From NCBI GenBank assembly GCA_964611335.1, contig CAZSXR010000003.1:124001-188000 (forward strand): 64,000 bases of DNA, in the 5' to 3' direction. The position numbers were made by a program, and so were the translations under genes. This document shows, piece after piece, positions 58,612-64,000 of the stretch. The notes under the pieces were generated by a model that did not search any database, was not told the DNA's origin, and saw nothing but the letters and a program-made list of their open reading frames with translations. The stretch's first letter is position 1. Every line of letters begins with the position of its first letter. This stretch comes from BOG-1112 sp964611335 (GTDB lineage: Bacteria > Bdellovibrionota_B > Oligoflexia > Oligoflexales > Bog-1112).

Positions 58612-59865
58612 ATGAAAAAATGGCTTCTCGTCGCCTTTGCTTTTTCTGTGAGTTGTACTCATTCCGGCAAGAAGAATGAAGAGCGTGTCCAGACAATGGT
58701 TGATAGTCCTCCTCAAAATAATGAGCACATCGTGATGCTTGTCAGTACCGGTTTTGATCCAGAACACGAAGCATACAAAAACCAGATCCTTGAAAAATAC
58801 AGTATCATTTGTAAAACAGAAGGTTCTGAAGATAAAAAATCATCTCTTCGAGATCTTTCTGTTCAGCTCCGTTCGAACGCAAAGACTTTACTCTTTGGAG
58901 ACAAGTGTGAAATCTATAAAGGGATCTTTGCGTACAATCACAATAATGAGAACCAAGAACATAAACAATATCTTTCGCAATGGAATGCTTCCTTAAGAGC
59001 AAATACCTACCCTCAGCATTTTGATGAAATGTCAAAAAATCTTGAAATAGAAACACTAAAGTCAGAAGGAACTACGCTCGCTTCGATCCTTACTTATAAA
59101 AATCCAAATGTTGGTATTATACTAGTCGATACACGTAATAGGGGCATTTATTTCAGTTCACAGTGCGATGAAATACAGAAAAACTATGAAGAGGGTTTAA
59201 AAATTCTCAAAGACAAAAATGTTGAGAATCAACTTCTTGAAAAGGCAGATCTCAGCGAGTGGAAAATTCTCGACACTTTTGCTAAAAGGCACCGCGTTAC
59301 ACTTTTAGTCAAACCCAACTCTCTTTCCAAAGGAGATTTGAAAAAACATTTATTAGTAGATAAAAAATGTAGCCGTTCTGTTTACAAAGCTGCTAAAATG
59401 TTCTATACGGAGCGTTCCTACATCATTGAAAAAATTGCAAAACGATTGGGTATTTTCTACGATCAAGAACCTTTTCTGACCATACAATCTGCGGGTGATG
59501 AAGCAACTCGTATTGATTCCAAAAAAGAATTTTTTGATTGCTCACCTTCTGACAATCATATTGTTGTGGGCGCTTGCGATTCTCACTCCCGCAAATTATT
59601 TGAAAACACAAATTATGGAAAGTGCGTGGATTTTTATGCTCCAGGAACTCATGTTATTGTGAACACACCTTCGAATTTTCTTTTTTGGAAAGACGGATCT
59701 GATTTTGCAACCGCTTTGGTAGCTCGTTATATTACGAAAGAGTTTATGCCGCGAGTAAAAGTTACAGAGGTTCAAAAAGAATTAAACAAACGATTGAATA
59801 ATGAACGTTTTTTACCGTTTGATTCTTTTGAAGATCAAATTTTCAAAGGACGTAGGATTGAATAA
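58612..59865 (+). CDS. Subtilisin-like lipoprotein with all catalytic residues lost
   Basis: A 417-residue paralogue of the following gene, with a lipoprotein signal (SVSCTH, Cys15). The S8 framework is clear by alignment to its neighbour, but each active-site residue is changed: Asp to Ser45 in LVSTGFD, His to Glu152 in SEGTTLAS, oxyanion Asn to Asp in SAGDEA, and nucleophile Ser to Asp364 in KDGSDFATA. It should therefore be a non-proteolytic binder or regulator, for example a chaperone or inhibitor of the active partner. Both genes appear to form one unit: the second begins nine bases after this stop with AAGGAG overlapping. Confidence 0.9.
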   Translation: MKKWLLVAFAFSVSCTHSGKKNEERVQTMVDSPPQNNEHIVMLVSTGFDPEHEAYKNQILEKYSIICKTEGSEDKKSSLRDLSVQLRSNAKTLLFGDKCEIYKGIFAYNHNNENQEHKQYLSQWNASLRANTYPQHFDEMSKNLEIETLKSEGTTLASILTYKNPNVGIILVDTRNRGIYFSSQCDEIQKNYEEGLKILKDKNVENQLLEKADLSEWKILDTFAKRHRVTLLVKPNSLSKGDLKKHLLVDKKCSRSVYKAAKMFYTERSYIIEKIAKRLGIFYDQEPFLTIQSAGDEATRIDSKKEFFDCSPSDNHIVVGACDSHSRKLFENTNYGKCVDFYAPGTHVIVNTPSNFLFWKDGSDFATALVARYITKEFMPRVKVTEVQKELNKRLNNERFLPFDSFEDQIFKGRRIE

Positions 59866-59874
59866 GGAGACGCT

Positions 59875-61164
59875 GTGAAACCGCTCGTTTTTACCAGTTG
59901 TTTCTTTTTAATAGGATGTTCTCAAAGAAATCGAGTCCCTTCGAGTCTTGCAGAAGAGACCATTCCTGTTTTTGAAAATGAACATGTGGTGATGGTGGTC
60001 GATAGTGGTTTTGATCCGAATTTCGAAGTTTACAAAAGCAAGGTGATTGGAAGATTTACTCTCACTTGTGCTCTGACTGGTACCGAAGATCATATGGCTG
60101 TTATGAAAGAGCTGCAGGAGCAAATCGCAAAAAATTCTTCAGAACCGCTTATTTTCGGTCAAAAATGCTATCTTTCCAAAGAGATAGCAGAACTAGATTC
60201 TCAGCATTTAAATCCAGATTACGCGCATTTAAGAGAGGAATGGAATCGGCACATTGAAGATAATAAGTTAATGCCTCAAGAACTTTTCAGTTTGTATTCA
60301 AAATTAAAAGGCAAATTAGAAGGCTATCACGGTACGATGGTGACATCCCTTATAGCTTACAAAAATCCAAAAGTGCGTTTTGTTTTGGTGGATTTTCGAA
60401 ATCTCATAAAAATTACACACGGATATTGTCCTGATATCAAAGCCAACTATAAAGAGGGTCTTTCCTTCTTAAGAGATCCCTCGCGTAGAAACATTCTTGA
60501 AGAAAAAGCTGTTTTATCCGAATGGCAAATACTCGATGAGCTTGCGAGAAAATACCATGTTTCTATGGTGAATAAGAGTTATGGAACGACTCGCGCTTAT
60601 TTTAACAAAGTGTATTTAACGTGTGATGAAGAAACTAGAAATTTAGTGAATGAATACTATTATGAGCGTTCGGAGATCAGCGAAAAAATTGCTAGGAGGA
60701 TGAACATTTTTTATGAGCAGGAACCTTTTCTAACTTTGCAATCAGCGGGAAATGAATCTTTAGAAATAAACTCAAAAAAAGATTTTTTCGAATGTACACA
60801 TACTCCTAAGCATATTGTTATAGGAAGTTATGCATCGCCAAAAGATCGAAGTTATTTTAGCAATTATGGAGAGTGTGTAGACTTTTATAGTCCTGGATCT
60901 CATATAGTATCAAGTATTCCTTCTCGCTTTCTCGTTGTTATAAACGGAACGAGTTTTGCTGCTCCGTTAACTGTACGTTATATTTCGATGGAATTTCATC
61001 CTCGAGAAGATCCTCTTCATATACGTTCTGAGTTGGAAAAACGTTTGGATGCTCAACATTTTCTCGTCTTCGATAAGCAATCGGAATATGCTGAATACAA
61101 AGGCCCCCATATGTTTTTTCTTAGAGAGGAAGCTTTTGATCCGACAATGGAGGAAGCTCAATGA
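59875..61164 (+). CDS. Subtilisin-like (S8) serine protease lipoprotein with intact triad
   Basis: A 429-residue lipoprotein (FLIGCS, Cys15), start GTG with TAAGGAG six bases before. Subtilisin motifs are intact: Asp43 in VMVVDSGFD, His152 in YHGTMVTSLIAY, Asn in QSAGNES, and Ser360 in NGTSFAAPL. An insertion of about 100 residues lies between the Asp and His blocks, unlike classic subtilisins. It is probably exposed at the envelope; lipid anchoring would localise proteolysis. Its end overlaps the convergent MarC gene by seven bases. It is highly similar to the preceding dead paralogue across the whole length, consistent with tandem duplication. Confidence 0.9.
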   Translation: MKPLVFTSCFFLIGCSQRNRVPSSLAEETIPVFENEHVVMVVDSGFDPNFEVYKSKVIGRFTLTCALTGTEDHMAVMKELQEQIAKNSSEPLIFGQKCYLSKEIAELDSQHLNPDYAHLREEWNRHIEDNKLMPQELFSLYSKLKGKLEGYHGTMVTSLIAYKNPKVRFVLVDFRNLIKITHGYCPDIKANYKEGLSFLRDPSRRNILEEKAVLSEWQILDELARKYHVSMVNKSYGTTRAYFNKVYLTCDEETRNLVNEYYYERSEISEKIARRMNIFYEQEPFLTLQSAGNESLEINSKKDFFECTHTPKHIVIGSYASPKDRSYFSNYGECVDFYSPGSHIVSSIPSRFLVVINGTSFAAPLTVRYISMEFHPREDPLHIRSELEKRLDAQHFLVFDKQSEYAEYKGPHMFFLREEAFDPTMEEAQ

Positions 61165-61787
61165 AAATTTCTAATAAGCTCGCTAATTCCATTGATGATA
61201 AATTGAACAGCAATTGCCGTTAAAATAAGACCCATAATCCTCGTAAGAAGATTTAAGCCTGTCTTTCCTAGGATACGGAAAAGACGAGAGGCAAAGCGTA
61301 AACTTAAGTAGGTTGATAAAATCGCAGCGACAACAGCGAAGCCAAGAACAAAATACTCATAGACATGAACAATACGGCTGGACTGCAGAACGACTGTCGA
61401 AATGGCTCCAGGTCCTGCAATCAAAGGTGTTGCAAGAGGGAAGATGGAAATGTCGTCTTTTTCTAAAGACTCTTGTTCTTCTTCAGGTTGCACACGACTG
61501 CGTTTGGAATTCAACTGTGAAATCCCGACGTTGACCAATAGGAGTCCGCCTGCAATTTGAAAAGCTGGAAGAGAGATGCCGAAAATATTGAAAAGAGTCA
61601 TCCCCGAAAGTGCAAAAACGATCAGTACCCCAAAAGAGATAAGACTCGCCTTGCGACAAACCATTTTTTGTTCGAGGTGTGTGAGTTTTTCTGCAATCCC
61701 AAGGTAGACTGGGACCACAGCAAAAGGATCGATGATGACAAACAAAGCGGTGAACATTGAAACAAATTCTGCAAGTAATACGGTCAT
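61158..61787 (-). CDS. MarC family integral membrane protein
   Basis: A 209-residue protein with six hydrophobic segments and the family marks FVIIDPFAVVPVYLGI near the N-terminus and PLATPLIAGPGAISTVV in the middle, plus LLTRIMGLILTAIAVQFIINGI at the end. MarC/YhgN-family proteins have no established function; multiple-antibiotic-resistance naming is historical. AAGGAG precedes the ATG. Convergent with the protease gene. Confidence 0.9.
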   Translation of the reverse strand: MTVLLAEFVSMFTALFVIIDPFAVVPVYLGIAEKLTHLEQKMVCRKASLISFGVLIVFALSGMTLFNIFGISLPAFQIAGGLLLVNVGISQLNSKRSRVQPEEEQESLEKDDISIFPLATPLIAGPGAISTVVLQSSRIVHVYEYFVLGFAVVAAILSTYLSLRFASRLFRILGKTGLNLLTRIMGLILTAIAVQFIINGISELIRNFH

Positions 61788-61987
61788 AGCTTAGCTCCTT
61801 TTATCGTAAGGAAGAATGTTCTAGATCTTCTAAGAAATGCTTATTGCAGATTACATCCATTCTCTCTTTCAGAGAACTGTGATTATGAAGAATTATGAGA
61901 TCAATCTTAGACGCTAAGGCTATATATCCAAAATCAGAAAACAAAAAGGCCTTCTCTTGAGAAGTCAAAGTTGTAAAGATATCCGTT

Positions 61988-62027
61988 GGCCTTCATCTCC
62001 CTTTTGAAAAGGGGGATGATTTCGGCC
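61988..62027 (-). terminator. Imperfect hairpin downstream of recJ
   Basis: GGCC-TCATC-CCCTTTT arms and complements form a stem with two small bulges, 15 bases after the recJ stop. No U-run follows. The rest of the 250 bases between marC and recJ shows nothing else I can assign. Confidence 0.45.
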
Positions 62028-62041
62028 TAGATTTCTAAAAT

Positions 62042-63676
62042 CTAACAGGTGAAATCCTGTCCGATCATTGACAATTGTGCCTGTCCCTGCCAGTTCTGTT
62101 TTGAAGCACTGATCAAAAACTTTGCTTCCCTCACACCCTTCAAAACACTATGCACTTCGTTGAAGAACATAATCTTCTGTTCTTGTCTTCCCCTCGACTC
62201 GAGAAAGACAGCTGTGTGTTTGGGTTTTCCCGTTTCTTTATCATTGTAAAACTTTACATCTGCAATCTTCGCAGAGACTTGAAATATAGGCTCTTCAAAG
62301 CCATGACCGAAAGGTCTAAGAGGGCTGAGATGGTCCATAAGTTCTACCTCGGCAAGTTGCAGAGGTAGAACACAGTCGTAGTGTATGCAGCTTTCCCAGA
62401 CATTCGGTTTTTCTTCTCGAAACTGTCTTGCAAAGATATTTAACTGCTTGCGCAGTATATCTTCCTTCTCTCCTGCAAAAGAAAAACCACCGGCAGCGCG
62501 ATGTCCACCGAACTTCATGAAGTGTTCTTTTGCAAAAGTCATCGCATTTGTAACATCGAAGACAGGAAGCGAGCGTGCGGAGCCCTTGCACACTTCGTTT
62601 CTGTTGAAAAGCCAGGTGGGTTTCCAAAAAGTCTCTGCAATTTTACTTGCAGCAATGCCCACTACACCTTGATGCCAGTCTCCACCTAAAAATAAAATAG
62701 GGTCGTCTTGAAATTCCATTGCAAGGGCTTTGGCTTCTTCCACAATCTGTGCTTGCAATTTTTTTCGTCGCTCATTGCATACATGCATGTAGCGTATAAG
62801 AGGATCTGCATTTTGACCGATGAAAGCTTCAATCACTTTGTCCGCATGATCCAATCTTCCCACAGCATTGATGCGAGGTCCTAAGCGAAAACCTACGTCG
62901 CGTTCATCAAAACTTTCGTTATCGACAGAACAGGCTTTCAAAAGATTGCGCAAAACAGGACGCTGACTTTTCCATAAAGCTTGGACACCATATTGTACAA
63001 GTTTATGATTCACATTGTTCAAAGGAACCACATCGCAAATGGTTGCCATTCCTGTGAGTGCTAAAATATCGGTCCATACCGATTCTGGTGGATTAAAAAC
63101 TTTTCCAAGTTTGCGCAATAAGACGAAGGTAATTCCACATCCACACAATTCCTGATAACGTTCTTCAGGATGAAGCTTGGGATTCAAAATCACACAGTCC
63201 GGCATGCGCTCTGCTTGAATTTTATGATGATCTGTGCAGATAAATTCTACACCGTGATCTTTGCACCAACGTGCTTCTTCGTTAGCAGTGATCCCCGTAT
63301 CCATCGTGATGATCAATTCTGCTTTTTCAACTTTCACCAAATGTTGAACAGCATGAATGTTAACACCATAACCCTCTTTGAATCTATCAGGTATATAGTG
63401 AATATAATTGGTATAACCGATGCTTTGAAGAAACCAGATCCAACTGACGCAACTCATCGTTCCATCAACGTCATAGTCTGCATACAAAGCTATACGTTTC
63501 TTTTTTTGTAGGGCCTCACAAATCACACGAAAGGCATCTTCAAGACCATAATCACCGTATTCAAGTTTGTCGAGCGAAGTAAAATTTCTATTTTGAAAAA
63601 GAACTCTGCTTAACGAAGCATAGTCTTTGGGCGCGTGCTCCGAACGTGGAAGCCAGTGTTTATATTTATTTCCCAT
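62042..63676 (-). CDS. recJ: Single-stranded-DNA exonuclease RecJ
   Basis: A 5'-3' ssDNA exonuclease in recombination and mismatch repair. The 544-residue protein has the DHH phosphoesterase motifs ALYADYDVDGTMSCVSW, ITMDTGI and TDHHKIQ, a DHHA1 region with FLGGDWHQGVVGIAASK, and MKFGGHRAAGGFSF. A C-terminal OB-type part follows. It starts seven bases after the xseB stop, so xseA-xseB-recJ probably form an operon, grouping two exonucleases that act on the same kinds of DNA ends. Confidence 0.95.
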   Translation of the reverse strand: MGNKYKHWLPRSEHAPKDYASLSRVLFQNRNFTSLDKLEYGDYGLEDAFRVICEALQKKKRIALYADYDVDGTMSCVSWIWFLQSIGYTNYIHYIPDRFKEGYGVNIHAVQHLVKVEKAELIITMDTGITANEEARWCKDHGVEFICTDHHKIQAERMPDCVILNPKLHPEERYQELCGCGITFVLLRKLGKVFNPPESVWTDILALTGMATICDVVPLNNVNHKLVQYGVQALWKSQRPVLRNLLKACSVDNESFDERDVGFRLGPRINAVGRLDHADKVIEAFIGQNADPLIRYMHVCNERRKKLQAQIVEEAKALAMEFQDDPILFLGGDWHQGVVGIAASKIAETFWKPTWLFNRNEVCKGSARSLPVFDVTNAMTFAKEHFMKFGGHRAAGGFSFAGEKEDILRKQLNIFARQFREEKPNVWESCIHYDCVLPLQLAEVELMDHLSPLRPFGHGFEEPIFQVSAKIADVKFYNDKETGKPKHTAVFLESRGRQEQKIMFFNEVHSVLKGVREAKFLISASKQNWQGQAQLSMIGQDFTC

Positions 63677-63683
63677 ACTTTGC

Positions 63684-63896
63684 TCAGGAGTTCTGTTCTG
63701 AATGGTCTGCGTGCAGCTTTTCTATTTTGCCTTTGACTTCTTCCAAACGTGATCGCATCGTTTTGATAAGGCTGTAACCTTTCTCAACTTTAGCAACCAT
63801 GTCGTCGAGATCTAATTTCCCAGAAGAGATATCCTGAACAAGTGTTTCTACTTCCACTAAAAGTGCTTGGTATGTCTTTGATTCTTTTTCAACCAT
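63684..63896 (-). CDS. xseB: Exodeoxyribonuclease VII small subunit
   Basis: A 70-residue helical protein with the family pattern YQALLVEVETLVQDISSGKL-DLDDMVAKVEKGYSLIKTMRSRLEEVK. XseB binds the large subunit XseA to form the ssDNA nuclease. Its ATG overlaps the xseA end (by eight bases, on the minus strand), so it is translationally coupled to xseA. Confidence 0.92.
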   Translation of the reverse strand: MVEKESKTYQALLVEVETLVQDISSGKLDLDDMVAKVEKGYSLIKTMRSRLEEVKGKIEKLHADHSEQNS

Positions 63897-64000
63897 GATC
63901 TATGTTTTCCTTCTTTGTCATCTCTTTAACTTCAAGTTCTACAATCCCATCCAGAAGTCGAGTGGATACAAGACTTCCTTTTTTAAGATCGTCAATACTT
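63889..64000 (-). CDS. xseA: Exodeoxyribonuclease VII large subunit, C-terminal end only
   Basis: The last 36 codons of a gene continuing beyond the right edge. The translated end (SIDDLKKGSLVSTRLLDG followed by IVELEVKEM) matches the final beta strands of XseA, which carry an S-x-x-x-L-x-x-G-x-x-V pattern. The position just upstream of xseB supports this. The catalytic region is outside the window. Confidence 0.75.
   Translation of the reverse strand, partial: SIDDLKKGSLVSTRLLDGIVELEVKEMTKKENIDHG

Noticed and set aside
61788..62041. Possible small RNA or gene between marC and recJ
   Set aside because: Only a few short hairpins and no promoter or open frame that I can support.

Overview
The window is a gene-dense stretch of chromosome from a Gram-negative bacterium with a low-to-middle GC content (roughly 40%, judged by eye). 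It carries many predicted lipoproteins, an Lgt/LipA/OsmC/YejAB background, deltaproteobacterial-looking rpoZ and rpsU, a lysine-rich histone H1-like protein and a transglutaminase-elicitor-like lipoprotein. This points to a member of Bdellovibrionota/Oligoflexia or a related deltaproteobacterial-type lineage, but this is an inference without any search. I see no rRNA, tRNA, CRISPR array, prophage or intact insertion sequence.

Layout: (1) 1-8.5 kb, minus strand: a partial secreted transglutaminase-like lipoprotein, lgt, thrS (no TGS domain), a pseudo-receiver protein, thiI with a rhodanese domain, and a penicillin acylase. (2) 8.7-21.6 kb: a flavoprotein, a GT-C-like membrane protein, htpG, an NFACT/RqcH-like protein, nth, a 2Fe-2S ferredoxin, pepN, a monofunctional transglycosylase with a probable CTG start, an aminotransferase and a secreted ankyrin protein. 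(3) 21.6-22.2 kb: a BrnT/BrnA-type toxin-antitoxin pair. (4) 22.2-26.5 kb: glutaryl-CoA dehydrogenase-like enzyme, an Lgt-half-like membrane protein, lipA and sthA. (5) 26.5-34 kb: an ABC ATPase, a heterodimeric ABC exporter, a lipoprotein glycosyltransferase, a BtuF-like binding protein, OsmC and a polytopic membrane protein. (6) 34-38.6 kb: yejA-yejB, an H1-like protein and an inverted, separated yejE. (7) 38.8-46.8 kb: a zinc-site-less ImmA-like protein, acetoacetyl-CoA synthetase, a PhnZ-like HD protein, folB, a divergent pdxA, a UvrA paralogue lacking the insertion domain, and a HepT/MntA pair. (8) 46.8-51.9 kb: accessory envelope region with a very large unusual lipoprotein, an HNH nuclease and low-complexity secreted proteins. 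(9) 51.9-58.5 kb: yggT, a TPR-like protein (second probable CTG start), an ABC-2 transporter, rpsU, a duplicated-domain PilT-like pseudo-ATPase, gamma carbonic anhydrase and rpoZ. (10) 58.6-64 kb: two tandem subtilisin-like lipoproteins (one dead, one intact), a MarC protein, recJ, xseB and the end of xseA.

The most striking theme is a set of proteins whose catalytic residues are lost while the fold is recognisable: an S8 pseudo-protease beside its intact paralogue, a PilT-family pseudo-ATPase, an ImmA-like protein without HExxH, and a receiver domain without its phospho-acceptor. A second theme is apparent CTG initiation: two genes have a good Shine-Dalgarno five bases before an in-frame CTG followed by a membrane segment, and no ATG/GTG/TTG start that keeps that segment.
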